64,000 bases of DNA from CBDDCX01 sp965226925 (lineage in GTDB: Bacteria; Gemmatimonadota; Gemmatimonadetes; Longimicrobiales; Gaopeijiaceae): contig CBDDEN010000011.1 of the NCBI GenBank assembly GCA_965226925.1, positions 1,116,001 through 1,180,000 of the forward strand, written 5' to 3'. The notes below the pieces were generated by a model, which worked only from the letters and a program-made list of their open reading frames with translations, was not told the origin of the DNA and ran no database searches. How positions within the stretch are numbered: the first letter of the stretch is position 1; every line of letters begins with the position of its first letter. Position numbers and translations under genes: made by a program. Below, piece by piece: positions 43,136 through 52,786 of the stretch.

Positions 43136-44240
43136 GTTGACGTGGCGCATCGCGGTCCTTCCGGGCGACGGAGTCGGCCCCGAGGTGACGGACGCGGCCG
43201 TGCAGGTGCTGCGAGCGGCCGCGCAGCGGTTCGGACACGAGACGGACTTGGGCTTCCACGATGTGGGGTGGACCGCGTACGACCGCCACGGCGTTCCCCT
43301 CCCGGCCGCCACGCTCGACGCCTGCAACGACGCCGACGCCGTACTCCTGGGGGCGGTAGGAGACCCGCGAGGAGACAACCTCGACCCGGAGCTCCGCCCC
43401 GAGGCGGCACTGCTCGCCCTTCGCCAAGAAATGGGGTGCTTCGCCAATCTACGGCCGGTCCGACTGGTACCCGCCCTGGCGGACGCGTCTCCGTTGCGTC
43501 GGGACCGCGTCGACGGAACGGATCTCATCATCGTTCGGGAGTTGGCCGGCGGGCTCTATTACGGGGAGCCGCGTGGGCCCGTCGACGGGGGCCGGGCTGC
43601 CGTAGACACCATGCAGTACAGCCGGGACGAAGTGGTCAGGATCGCCAAAGTCGCGTTCGCGACCGCCCGGGGACGCCGGAACCGGGTGCTCTCCGTCGAC
43701 AAGGCCAACGTCCTACACAGCTCCAGGCTGTGGCGTGAAGTGGTGACCGGCGTGGCGGAGGAGTACCCGGACGTGGAGTGCACCCACATGCTCGTGGACC
43801 GTGCGGCCATGGAGTTGGTGCTCGGCCCCGCTCAGATCGACGTGATGCTCACGCCGAACCTGTTCGGGGACATACTGAGCGACGAAGCCGCAGCCGTCGT
43901 CGGATCGATCGGGTTGCTCGCCTCCGCGAGCGTCGGAGGCGGCGGTGGCATCTTCGAGCCGGTTCACGGTTCCGCTCCGGACATCGCGGGCACTGGAACC
44001 GCGAACCCGCTGGCCATGATTCTCTCGGCCGCGCTGCTCCTGCGCCACGTTTACGGAAACGAAGCGGAGGCTACGGCCATCGAGGCCGCCGTGGAGCAGG
44101 TACTCGCGAACGGACTGCGGACGCCGGACCTGGCTCGTGACGGCGCAGCGACGATTGGCACCGAGGCGATGGGCGCTGCGGTAGCGGAGGCGCTTAGCGC
44201 CGCTGACGCGGCGAGTGAGGACAGGGCGTCCGATGCCTAG
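43128..44240 (+). CDS. leuB: 3-isopropylmalate dehydrogenase
   Basis: 370 residues. Oxidative decarboxylation of 3-isopropylmalate with NAD. Motifs: IAVLPGDGVGPEVT (start), RELAGGLYYGEPRG, SVDKANVLHSSRLWREVV, NLFGDILSDEAAAVVGSIGL and EPVHGSAPDIAGTGTANPLA. GTG 43128 overlaps the leuA end by 8 bases; a TTG at 43137 is an alternative. Confidence 0.96.
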   Translation: MSELTWRIAVLPGDGVGPEVTDAAVQVLRAAAQRFGHETDLGFHDVGWTAYDRHGVPLPAATLDACNDADAVLLGAVGDPRGDNLDPELRPEAALLALRQEMGCFANLRPVRLVPALADASPLRRDRVDGTDLIIVRELAGGLYYGEPRGPVDGGRAAVDTMQYSRDEVVRIAKVAFATARGRRNRVLSVDKANVLHSSRLWREVVTGVAEEYPDVECTHMLVDRAAMELVLGPAQIDVMLTPNLFGDILSDEAAAVVGSIGLLASASVGGGGGIFEPVHGSAPDIAGTGTANPLAMILSAALLLRHVYGNEAEATAIEAAVEQVLANGLRTPDLARDGAATIGTEAMGAAVAEALSAADAASEDRASDA

Positions 44241-45636
44241 GACGATGTTGGACAAGATCTGGGACGCCCACCTCGTGCACGTCGAGGAGGGCAAACCGGA
44301 CCTCCTCTACATCGATCTACACCTGCTTCACGAGGTCACGTCGCCGCAGGCGTTCGAGGGCCTTCGCCTGGCGGGTCGCAGGGTAAGACGTCCCGAGCTC
44401 TGCGTGGCCACCATCGACCACAACGTACCCACGACCGATCGCTCGCTTCCCATCCTCGACGACCTCGCGCGGCTCCAGATCGAGGCGCTCCGGAAGAACG
44501 CCGTGGAATTCGGGGTCGAGCTCTTCGACATCGACAGCCGTCACCAAGGAATCGTCCACGTCATCGGACCGGAGATGGGACTCACGCAGCCGGGGATGAC
44601 CATCGTTTGCGGCGACAGTCACACATCGACTCACGGGGCGTTTGGGGCATTGGCAATGGGCATCGGTACGTCCCAGGTCGAACACGTGCTGGCTACGCAA
44701 TGCATGCCCCGGGCACGACCTAAGTCCATGGAGATCCGGGTCAACGGCCAACTCGGCCCGGGAGTTACGGCGAAGGACCTGATCCTGGGCATCATCGCCC
44801 AGATCGGAATCGGGGGCGGCACGGGCCACGTGATCGAGTACACGGGCGAGGCGATCCGGGCGCTCTCCATGGAGGGGCGCATGACGGTCTGCAACATGTC
44901 CATCGAGGCGGGCGCCCGCGCGGGCATGATCGCACCCGACGAGACCACCTTCCGCTACCTGAAAGGGCGGCCTCGGGCCCCACAGGGGGGCGAGGCTTTC
45001 GACCGGGCCGTGGCGCGCTGGAGGGAGATCTCGACGGACGAGGGAGCGACCTTCGACACCACCGTGGAGATCGACGCCGCCTCGCTCGAGCCGTGGGTCA
45101 CGTGGGGCACCAATCCGGGGATGTCGATACCGGTTACGGGGACGATTCCGGGAGCCGATGCCAACGGATCGGCCGACGATCGCGAAGCTGTGGAGCGGGC
45201 GCTCGCCTACATGGATCTGAAGCCCGGCACCCCCATTCAGGAGGTTTCCATCGATCGGGTCTTCCTGGGCTCCTGCACCAATGCCCGAATCGATGACCTG
45301 CGGGCCGCCGCCTCGATGCTGCGGGGACGCCGAGTGCACGACAACGTCCGAGCCATGGTTGTGCCCGGATCGGCCGCCGTGAAGAAGGCCGCGGAGGAGG
45401 AGGGCCTGGACCGGGTGTTCATCGAAGCCGGTTTCGAGTGGCGGGAGGCGGGGTGTTCCATGTGCCTGGGAATGAACCCCGATATCCTGAGCCCAGGCGA
45501 GCGCTGTGCATCGACGTCGAACCGCAACTTCGAGGGACGCCAGGGCCGGGGCGGGCGGACGCATCTCGTGAGTCCCGAGATGGCGGCGGCGGCGGCCGTG
45601 GCGGGGCACTTCGTCGATGTCCGGGATTGGGGCTGA
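44233..45636 (+). CDS. leuC: 3-isopropylmalate dehydratase, large subunit
   Basis: 467 residues from ATG 44233, overlapping the leuB stop. An aconitase-type [4Fe-4S] enzyme: cluster cysteines in FLGSCTNARIDDLR (about residue 348) and in CSMCLGMNPD (about 408-411). It isomerises 2- to 3-isopropylmalate with LeuD. GDSHTSTHGAFGALAMGIGT and RARPKSMEI are typical. Confidence 0.97.
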   Translation: MPRTMLDKIWDAHLVHVEEGKPDLLYIDLHLLHEVTSPQAFEGLRLAGRRVRRPELCVATIDHNVPTTDRSLPILDDLARLQIEALRKNAVEFGVELFDIDSRHQGIVHVIGPEMGLTQPGMTIVCGDSHTSTHGAFGALAMGIGTSQVEHVLATQCMPRARPKSMEIRVNGQLGPGVTAKDLILGIIAQIGIGGGTGHVIEYTGEAIRALSMEGRMTVCNMSIEAGARAGMIAPDETTFRYLKGRPRAPQGGEAFDRAVARWREISTDEGATFDTTVEIDAASLEPWVTWGTNPGMSIPVTGTIPGADANGSADDREAVERALAYMDLKPGTPIQEVSIDRVFLGSCTNARIDDLRAAASMLRGRRVHDNVRAMVVPGSAAVKKAAEEEGLDRVFIEAGFEWREAGCSMCLGMNPDILSPGERCASTSNRNFEGRQGRGGRTHLVSPEMAAAAAVAGHFVDVRDWG

Positions 45637-45640
45637 ACCG

Positions 45641-46240
45641 ATGGAGCCTTTCACCACTCACACGGGTCTGGTCGCGCCCCTCGATCGTGTCGACGTGGAC
45701 ACCGATCAGATCATCCCCAAGCAGTTCTTGAAGCGCATCGAGCGCACCGGGTACGGCCGGTTCCTCTTCAACGACTGGCGCACGATGGAGGACGGTTCGC
45801 CCAATCCGGACTTCGCACTCAACCGTCCCGAGTTCGGGGGAGCGAGCATCCTCGTGGCCGGCCGTAACTTCGGGTGCGGCTCGTCTCGCGAGCACGCCCC
45901 CTGGGCACTTAGCGACTACGGATTCCGCGCGATCATCGCACCCAGCTTCGCAGACATCTTCCGGAGCAACAGCTTCCAAAACGGCTTGCTTCCGCTCGAG
46001 TTGACGGAAGACGAGGTGGCGCACGTCATGACGGCGGCCTTGTCCGGCGACGGGTACACGCTGACGGTGGACCTGGAGACTCAATCGGTCAGCGACCGCA
46101 CGGGTTGGGGGGCCGACTTCTCCGTGGACCCGTTCCGTCGGGACTGCCTGCTCAACGGCCTGGACGACATCGCGTTGACGCTTCAGGTCGAGGAGCGGAT
46201 CCAGGAGTTCGAGGACGCGCGGAGGGCAGCCGAAGGCTGA
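45641..46240 (+). CDS. leuD: 3-isopropylmalate dehydratase, small subunit
   Basis: 199 residues. Swivelling aconitase domain: VDVDTDQIIPKQFLKRIERT, ILVAGRNFGCGSSREHAPWA, GFRAIIAPSFADIFRSN. It partners LeuC. ATG 45641 is chosen over 45617 because the latter overlaps leuC by 20 bases and adds no conserved residues. Last gene of the operon. Confidence 0.96.
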   Translation: MEPFTTHTGLVAPLDRVDVDTDQIIPKQFLKRIERTGYGRFLFNDWRTMEDGSPNPDFALNRPEFGGASILVAGRNFGCGSSREHAPWALSDYGFRAIIAPSFADIFRSNSFQNGLLPLELTEDEVAHVMTAALSGDGYTLTVDLETQSVSDRTGWGADFSVDPFRRDCLLNGLDDIALTLQVEERIQEFEDARRAAEG

Positions 46241-46261
46241 GCTCGAAACCGACGCTTCTCG

Positions 46262-46890
46262 GTGCCCGTAGGCTCCGGTGGGGCAGTGCGCTCTCTGGGA
46301 GAGGCTCCACGCCCGTTCATCTACCGGCCTTTCGATCAGGCCTTCAGCACCGGGATGACGGTCGTCGTGCGTACCTCCGGGGACGCGGAAGCGACGCTCT
46401 TGGACTTGATGGCCATGGCCCGCCGCCTCGATCCTGAACTCATGATCTTCGAGGCCAAAACGATAGAGCGGCACCTGGCGGTCCCACTCCTCCCGGCGCG
46501 GTTGTCCGCCGTGCTCGTTTCCGCGTTCGGCCTGCTCGCCCTCCTGCTCGCGAGCATCGGGCTCTTCGGGGTGGTGAGCTAACTCTCTCTCCACACGCAG
46601 GCGCGAGGTAGGAATCCGCGTCTCGCTGGGAGCCGAGCCGGGCAGCGTGGTACGGATGCTCACGCTAGGAGGGATGCGGCTCGTGGCGGTAGGAGGGCTG
46701 ATCGGACTCATCCTGGCGTTCCTGGGGGCCCAGCTCCTCGGGGGGCTGCTTTTCGGCGTAGAGACCACTGATCCCACGGTGTTGGGGCTGGTGCCCATCG
46801 TGTTGGCAGCGGTGGCTTTTCTGACAGCCTGGATCCCCGCACGGCGGGCCGGCCGAATCGACCCGGTCAGGATCCGGCCAGCCGCTCTTC
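46262..46890 (+). pseudogene. ADOP/MacB-type ABC permease, C-terminal remnant with frameshift
   Basis: Reads IYRPFDQAFSTGMTVVVRTS, LPARLSAVLVSAFGLLALLL, ASIGLFGVVS, then a stop; the next frame continues EVGIRVSLGAEPGSVVRMLT, GVETTDPTVLGLVPIVLAAV, ARRAGRIDPVRI. This is the last three-helix FtsX domain of ADOP permeases. The N-terminal two thirds are gone and a shift lies near 46590. Confidence 0.8.
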
Positions 46891-47031
46891 GATCCGGGCG
46901 AGGCGCGCCTCGATCTCCCTGAGTTGGTGGAGGATCATGACGTGCGTCTTCTTGGCGTCGATCCCCACGGAGTGGTTTTCGCTGCTGATCTCGGCCTCGA
47001 TGGCCCGATACTGCTCCTCGGGGATCTGCAT
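46867..47031 (-). CDS. Small coiled-coil protein
   Basis: 54 residues: MQIPEEQYRAIEAEISSENH, HVMILHQLREIEARLARIEE, RLAGS. GGAGG sits six bases before ATG 47031. The heptad pattern is strong. It overlaps the last bases of the permease remnant on the other strand. No family name known to me. Confidence 0.65.
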   Translation of the reverse strand: MQIPEEQYRAIEAEISSENHSVGIDAKKTHVMILHQLREIEARLARIEERLAGS

Positions 47032-47235
47032 GGATGCCTCCAAGCAGACGGTCGTGTGCGTGTGATGAACGGTGTTCACCCCGTGACCCCAACAATAGGT
47101 GGGCCTACCCCTGCTGGATAGGCGGGCCGGACCCACCCACGGATGCACTGGCCGACGGCCCCGAGGCAGCGAAGATTGCCGGTGCAGCCGATTCAGCCGC
47201 GCCCGTCGGCGCGGCTCGTCCCAAGGAGGAATGTC

Positions 47236-47486
47236 ATGACCCGGTGTCTCCCTCGATTCCGCGCCTTCGTAGCCTCGTTCCAGAGATGTACTACGCGCTA
47301 CGCAGGCTCGGGAAGAAGGTCACCTGGGTGAACTACCTGCGGGCCGGACACGGCGCGGGTCGCGCCGGGTCGGTGGAGGACTTCCACGACCACTGGAATC
47401 GCATGTTCGAGCGGTACGGCACCTACTTCGCCGACGACGAGGACAAGATCACCACCGATGCGGGGGCCACGCAGGGGGCACGGTAG
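47236..47486 (+). pseudogene. S9 (prolyl oligopeptidase) C-terminal remnant
   Basis: From about 47285 one frame reads EMYYALRRLGKKVTWVNYLR, AGHGAGRAGSVEDFHDHWNR, MFERYGTYF. The HG of AGHGAGR carries the catalytic His of S9 peptidases. The catalytic Ser and Asp part is absent. A strong AAGGAGG before ATG 47236 starts a different short frame, so a foreign gene start seems to be fused here. Confidence 0.65.
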
Positions 47487-47599
47487 ATCGCGCGGGGCGC
47501 AAAGAAAACGGTTGGTCCGCCCTGCCCGGCGGGCTATCCTGTGGTGGGCACTTGGTGGCCCGAGCGACGTCGTCACGCAACTCTCGCCTGGAGATGCAC

Positions 47600-47785
47600 A
47601 TGTCGGGTATCGCGAAGCTCTTCGTACTCCTCTCCCTCCTCGCCTTTCTCATGGCCGTCGTGGGCTCTTGGATGGGGGCCATGATGGGGGTCGGCGCCGA
47701 GGCTTACTCCAGAGCCTGCTCCAACCTCGCCCTGATGGCGATCGCCATCCAGATGGTCTTCCCGAAGGAGGGCTCGGCCAGCTAG
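47600..47785 (+). CDS. Small membrane protein
   Basis: 61 residues with one or two hydrophobic helices (SGIAKLFVLLSLLAFLMAVV, LALMAIAIQMVF). ATG 47600 has TGGAG at a good distance; ATG 47594 is possible. It lies 310 bases before sdhC in the same direction. The stretch between (47786-48098) holds nothing obvious. Confidence 0.55.
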   Translation: MSGIAKLFVLLSLLAFLMAVVGSWMGAMMGVGAEAYSRACSNLALMAIAIQMVFPKEGSAS

Positions 47786-48098
47786 GCAGTCTTCGCCCGT
47801 GCCCGGACAGGCCCAGGCGGCACAAGAACCACGCTCGACAGAAGCGGCACCTGGCTCGGCCCGCCGTCCAGAGCCCACGCTGCCGTGACTTTCCGTACAC
47901 CCGGGGGCCGTCCCATATCGTCCTCACGCGGGGCGGGGCGTCGGCCCGATGCCCGGCCTCCCGATTGGCGATTCCCTTCCTCGGACGTATTGTGTCCGCC
48001 GAGATCTTCCGGTACGACGGACCGCACCACTGAGGAACGTCTCCGGGACGAACGACCCTGAGATCAGCACGCTCGGCAAGCACCAAAAGGAGAACTGC

Positions 48099-48905
48099 AT
48101 GGCGTCAGGTACGACCTCGCTTCCGGTTCGTAGGTCTTTCGGTCAGACGACTCGCCCCGACGCATGGTGGCTGCAGCCCCTAACCGTCTTCCTGGGCCTC
48201 GGCGCGTTCATCGTCTACTCCACCTGGGCTGCCTTCCAGGGTGAGCACTACTCGTTCGGCAACTACTTGTCTCCCTTCTATTCCCCCGAGCTTTTTGGAG
48301 CGACCCATCACGCCTGGTTCGGTCCACAACCCAGTTGGTGGTTCGGCTGGCTCCCTTGGTCGCCGGCGTTCCTCATTCTGTGGGCGCCGGGCGGCTTTCG
48401 GCTGACGTGCTACTACTATAGGGGAGCCTACTACAAGGCGTTCTGGGCCGATCCTCCCTCTTGCGCCGTGGGTGAACCCCGCCAGACCTATTGGGGGGAG
48501 CAGTCGTTTCCATTGATCCTCCAGAACGTGCACCGCTACTTCCTCTATGTGGCCCTACTCTTCCTGGTGTTCCTCGCCATCGACGTCTGGAAGGCCCTCT
48601 GGTTCACCGATCCAGCCACCGGCGCTGAGACGTTCGGCGTGGGGGTGGGCACGTTGGTGCTGACGGTGAACGTGATCCTCCTGAGCAGCTACACGCTGGG
48701 ATGCCACTCGCTGCGGCACCTCGTAGGGGGCCGCCTCAACGTGATGTTCGACAAACCGATCAGGCGCACCGCGCATGGCTGCGTGAGCTGTCTCAACCGG
48801 CGCCACATGCTCTTCGCATGGATGAGCCTGTTCTGGGTCGGCTTCTCAGACGTTTACGTCCGTCTGTGCTCCATGGGGATCCTGACCGACGTGAGGATCT
48901 TCTGA
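48099..48905 (+). CDS. sdhC: Succinate dehydrogenase membrane anchor subunit
   Basis: 268 residues. Five or so membrane helices (about 27-50, 85-105, 150-175, 195-220 and 235-255) with His residues at helix ends (ATHHAWF, NVHRYFLY, GCHSLRHLVGG), candidates for heme and quinone ligands. It replaces the usual SdhC/SdhD pair by one large subunit. AAAAGGAG precedes ATG 48099. The stop overlaps the sdhA start. Confidence 0.8.
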   Translation: MASGTTSLPVRRSFGQTTRPDAWWLQPLTVFLGLGAFIVYSTWAAFQGEHYSFGNYLSPFYSPELFGATHHAWFGPQPSWWFGWLPWSPAFLILWAPGGFRLTCYYYRGAYYKAFWADPPSCAVGEPRQTYWGEQSFPLILQNVHRYFLYVALLFLVFLAIDVWKALWFTDPATGAETFGVGVGTLVLTVNVILLSSYTLGCHSLRHLVGGRLNVMFDKPIRRTAHGCVSCLNRRHMLFAWMSLFWVGFSDVYVRLCSMGILTDVRIF

Positions 48906-50725
48906 TGGGGGAGTACACGCGTCATTCCCACGACGTGCTCATCGTCGGCTGTGGGGGTGCCGGCCTGCGAGCGGCCATCGAGGTGTCCGTGGCGGGCGCC
49001 TCCGTGGCCGTGGTATCGAAGTGCCTCTTGGGGAAGGCCCATACGGTCATGGCCGAGGGCGGCATGGCGGCGGCCCTGGCCAACGTGGATGAACGCGATA
49101 GTTGGAAGGTGCACTTCGCCGACACCATGCGTGGCGGACAGTACGTCAACAGTTGGCGCATGGCCGAGCTCCACGCGAAGGAATCGCCGGATCGCGTACG
49201 GGAGCTGGAAGCGTGGGGCGCGGTGTTCGACCGGACCGAGGAGGGGAAGATCCTCCAGCGCAACTTCGGGGGCCACGCCCATCCGCGACTCGCACACGTG
49301 GGAGACCGTACGGGTCTCGAGCTGATCCGTACGCTCCAGGATCACGGCGTCCATCAGGGAATGGAGGACTTTCAGGAGTGCACGCTCACCCGGTTGCTCA
49401 AGGACGGAGCGCGCGTGGTCGGAGCGTTCGGGTACGACCGTGAAAACGGGGCCTTTCGCGTGTTCCGGGCCGGCGCGGTCATCTTGGCCACGGGGGGGAT
49501 CGGCCAAGCGTTCAAGATCACGTCCAACAGTTGGGAAGGCACGGGAGATGGCCATTCGCTCGGCTACCACGCGGGGGCCGAGCTCATCGACATGGAGTTC
49601 GTCCAGTTCCACCCCACGGGCATGGTTTGGCCGCCCAGCGTGCGGGGGCTGCTAGTGACCGAGGGAGTGCGAGGTGAAGGCGGCATCCTGAAGAACTCCG
49701 AGGGCCGGCGCTTCATGTTCGACGACATCCCGGAACTCTACGTCAACCAGACCGCGGACACTCCGGACGAAGGCTGGCGCTACGTGATCGGAGATCGGGA
49801 CGCCCGGCGCCCACCGGAGCTCCTGACGAGGGATCACGTGGCGCGGTGCATCGTCCGCGAGGTCAAGGAAGGCCGTGGAAGCCCGCACGGTGGAGTCTTC
49901 CTCGACATCGCGTGGATCAAGGAGAAAATCCCCAACGCGCCCGAGCACATCCGGCGGAAGCTTCCTTCGATGTACCATCAGTTCAAGGAGCTGGCCGGCA
50001 TCGACATCACCGTGGAACCCATGGAGGTAGGACCCACGACCCACTACGTGATGGGGGGGATCCGCGTGGATTCCGATACGCAGATGTCCACGGTGCCGGG
50101 ACTGTTCGCCGCAGGCGAGTGCGCGGCGGGCCTTCACGGCGCCAACCGCCTGGGTGGCAACTCCCTTTCCGATCTGGTCGTCTTCGGAAAACGGGCCGGC
50201 GAACACGCGGCGGCGTTCGCGAACGAGCGCGGCTTGGGCGAGGTGAACGAGGACGAGCTCGAGGAGGCGAGCCGACAGGCCCTGTCTCCCCTGGAACGGC
50301 AAGGCGACGCCGTTGGCGCAGGTCCCTACAAGCTCCAGATGGAGCTTCAGGACCTCATGCAGGACAAGGTGGGCATCATCCGGAAAGAGGACACGTTGGC
50401 GGAGGCCATGGACGAGATCCGGGCGTTATCCAAAGCGGTGGATGGGATCGGAGTCGGCGGCGACCGTCACTTCAACCCGGGGTGGCATACGAGCCTTGAT
50501 CTGCGGCACCTGCTCACGGTGGCAGAGGCGTGCGCCCGATCGGCGCTCGCGCGCAGGGAGAGTCGGGGTGCTCACTCCCGAATCGACTATCCCGACAAAG
50601 ACGGCGACTGGGGTAAACACACGGTCGTGCTCAAGAAGGGGTCGGACGGGACGATGGAGGCCGCACGCGATCCCCTTCCCCCGATCCCCGACGAGCTACG
50701 CGGGATCATCGAGGAGCAAGGCTGA
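48905..50725 (+). CDS. sdhA: Succinate dehydrogenase/fumarate reductase flavoprotein
   Basis: 606 residues. FAD-binding VLIVGCGGAGLRAAIE at the start, the flavin-attachment region SKCLLGKAHTVMAEGGMAAA, the substrate-site motif MEFVQFHPTGMVWP with TEGVRGEGGIL, and GLFAAGECAAGLHGANRLGG near the end. Couples succinate oxidation to the quinone pool in the TCA cycle, or runs in reverse. Overlaps sdhC (TGATG) and sdhB (TGATGG). Confidence 0.95.
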   Translation: MGEYTRHSHDVLIVGCGGAGLRAAIEVSVAGASVAVVSKCLLGKAHTVMAEGGMAAALANVDERDSWKVHFADTMRGGQYVNSWRMAELHAKESPDRVRELEAWGAVFDRTEEGKILQRNFGGHAHPRLAHVGDRTGLELIRTLQDHGVHQGMEDFQECTLTRLLKDGARVVGAFGYDRENGAFRVFRAGAVILATGGIGQAFKITSNSWEGTGDGHSLGYHAGAELIDMEFVQFHPTGMVWPPSVRGLLVTEGVRGEGGILKNSEGRRFMFDDIPELYVNQTADTPDEGWRYVIGDRDARRPPELLTRDHVARCIVREVKEGRGSPHGGVFLDIAWIKEKIPNAPEHIRRKLPSMYHQFKELAGIDITVEPMEVGPTTHYVMGGIRVDSDTQMSTVPGLFAAGECAAGLHGANRLGGNSLSDLVVFGKRAGEHAAAFANERGLGEVNEDELEEASRQALSPLERQGDAVGAGPYKLQMELQDLMQDKVGIIRKEDTLAEAMDEIRALSKAVDGIGVGGDRHFNPGWHTSLDLRHLLTVAEACARSALARRESRGAHSRIDYPDKDGDWGKHTVVLKKGSDGTMEAARDPLPPIPDELRGIIEEQG

Positions 50726-51477
50726 TGGCAACGGCGACCTTCAAGATCTGGCGGGGCGATGCGGACGGTGGGAAGTTCCGGGAGTACACCACCGAACTCG
50801 TGGAGGGCATGGTCGTTCTCGATGCCGTACACCAGATCCAGGCGGAGCAGGCACACGACCTGGCGATCCGATGGAACTGCAAGGCGGGCAAGTGCGGGTC
50901 GTGTTCCGCCGAGGTCAACGGCATGCCCCGGCTCTTGTGCATGACCCGACTGGGTGACCTGCCTCTGGACCGTCCCATCACGGTGGAGCCCATGCGGGCC
51001 TTCCCGCTCATGAAGGACCTGGTGACCGACGTCTCGTGGAACTACGAGGTCAAGAAGAGGATCCGACCGTTCAAGCCCAGGGAGCCGGACTTCGAGGACG
51101 GTTCATGGAAGATGCACCAGTCCGACGTAGACCGGGTGATGGAGTTCCGAAAGTGCATCGAGTGTTACCTCTGCCAGGACGTCTGTCACGTGCTGAGGGA
51201 TCACCACATGCACGACGAGTTCGTCGGCCCGCGCTTTCTGGTGTATGCCGCCGCGCTCGAGATGCACCCACTGGACACCGAGGACAGAACGGACGACCTG
51301 CGAACCGAGCACGGGGTCGGGCTCTGTAACATCACGAAATGCTGCACCAAGGTCTGTCCCGAGGGTATCACGATCACCGACAACGCCATCATCCCGCTCA
51401 AAGAGCGCGTGGCGGACGGGGCGTACGATCCCGTCGGAAGGTTGGTTCAGTTGGTCAGGGGCCGTTCGAAGGATTGA
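50725..51477 (+). CDS. sdhB: Succinate dehydrogenase iron-sulfur subunit
   Basis: 250 residues. A [2Fe-2S] ferredoxin domain (CKAGKCGSCSAEVNG, then LC), then CIECYLCQDVCHV and CNITKCCTKVCPE for the [4Fe-4S] and third cluster. Passes electrons from SdhA to the membrane subunit. Complete. Confidence 0.95.
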   Translation: MATATFKIWRGDADGGKFREYTTELVEGMVVLDAVHQIQAEQAHDLAIRWNCKAGKCGSCSAEVNGMPRLLCMTRLGDLPLDRPITVEPMRAFPLMKDLVTDVSWNYEVKKRIRPFKPREPDFEDGSWKMHQSDVDRVMEFRKCIECYLCQDVCHVLRDHHMHDEFVGPRFLVYAAALEMHPLDTEDRTDDLRTEHGVGLCNITKCCTKVCPEGITITDNAIIPLKERVADGAYDPVGRLVQLVRGRSKD

Positions 51478-51480
51478 GCT

Positions 51481-51984
51481 ATGGAATTCGAGCTGAAAGC
51501 CATCTCACCGGACAGCATCGAGGCCGCGAAGGAGAAGGCGGTTCGATACCGATTGCTGAACCAACCGGCCCTGGCCGAGAGCATCTGCCGCGACGTATTG
51601 GCGGTGGTCCCGGACGACCGCGAGGCCACGATCACGCTTCTGCTCTCCCTCACCGACCAGTGCACGTCTCCGAGGGGATCCCGCGTGCGTGAGGCGACCG
51701 AATTGGTGCAGCACCTCGAGGGTGAGTACGACAAGCGTTACTACTCCGGAATGATCTGCGAGCTCCAGGGACTCGCGGCCTTGGCCAAGGCCGGACCGGG
51801 CTCAGGGCCCGTCGCCTACGACTGGCTCCGTCGCGCCATGGACCACTACGAATCAGCCGACGAAGTCGGACTCGACGGGAACGAAGAGGCCCTCCTGCGT
51901 TGGAACACGTGCGCCCGCGTGATCATGCGCGATCGTCAAGTGGGCCCGCTGCCGGAAGAGCGCCTGCAGACGATGCTCGAGTAG
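51481..51984 (+). CDS. TPR-like protein of the sdh operon
   Basis: 167 residues starting 3 bases after sdhB. All-helical with tetratricopeptide-like pairs (NQPALAESICRDVLAVVPDD, YSGMICELQGLAALAKAGPG, YDWLRRAMDHYESADEVG). The operon position suggests a role in assembly of, or an activity linked to, the dehydrogenase; unproved. Confidence 0.75.
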   Translation: MEFELKAISPDSIEAAKEKAVRYRLLNQPALAESICRDVLAVVPDDREATITLLLSLTDQCTSPRGSRVREATELVQHLEGEYDKRYYSGMICELQGLAALAKAGPGSGPVAYDWLRRAMDHYESADEVGLDGNEEALLRWNTCARVIMRDRQVGPLPEERLQTMLE

Positions 51985-52021
51985 CCCTTCCCGATCGGAT
52001 CGGAGTACCCGACCGCGAAGC

Positions 52022-52666
52022 CTAGGCTTCTCCCCCATCCGGATGCTGCAGGTCGAACACCCCGGCGGCGGCCACGGCACCCAGGACCGGTCCCACCAGG
52101 TAGATCCACAGGCCGCCTAACGATCCTCCACCGACAAATGTGTCGATCAGGATTGGACCCGTGCCGACCGCCGGGTTGAAGGCCCCGCCCGACACACCCC
52201 CGACGGCGAACGCCCCCGCCATGACCGTGAAGCCGATAGCCAGGCCGTAGTAGGAGTTGCCGGCGGTCGCATCATCCGTAGCGACGTTGAGAATGACGAG
52301 CGTCAGGGCGAAGGTGAAAAGCGCTTCGCTCAGCAGTACAGCGACCAGACCAGCGTCGGCGCCGGGCGCCGGAGCGAAGGTGTGTCCCGTAATGGCGAGC
52401 ACGGCGAGGCTGGCCAGGACCGCGCCCAGAACCTGCGCGACGATGTACGGAAGAAGGTCACGCCCCTCCATCTTGCCCCGGATGAGAATCGCGATGCTCA
52501 CCGCGGGATTGTAGTGGGCGCCGGATATGTGTCCACCCATGTAGACCATGACCATGAGAACCGACCCGATGGCCAGGGGAGCCAATGGAGTCCCATCCAG
52601 CACCGTCAGGCCGATGGTGAGGACCAGGAAGAAGGTCCCGATGACTTCGGTCAGGTATCGGCTCAT
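52022..52666 (-). CDS. Aquaporin / MIP-family channel
   Basis: 214 residues, six membrane helices and both NPA boxes (GAHYNPAVS near residue 53 and GGAFNPAVG near residue 163). The short loops and the size fit an AqpZ-like water channel. Convergent with the TPR gene. Confidence 0.9.
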   Translation of the reverse strand: MSRYLTEVIGTFFLVLTIGLTVLDGTPLAPLAIGSVLMVMVYMGGHISGAHYNPAVSIAILIRGKMEGRDLLPYIVAQVLGAVLASLAVLAITGHTFAPAPGADAGLVAVLLSEALFTFALTLVILNVATDDATAGNSYYGLAIGFTVMAGAFAVGGVSGGAFNPAVGTGPILIDTFVGGGSLGGLWIYLVGPVLGAVAAAGVFDLQHPDGGEA

Positions 52667-52786
52667 GGTATGGGGGCTCCATTCGTCAGGGGGGTGGCGA
52701 ATCCCGTCCGTCGGCGGACAAAGGCCGCGTCCGCGGCGTGGGATGGCCCAGTTTGCGCACCGGCTCGCCGGGCGGCAACCTCTGGC

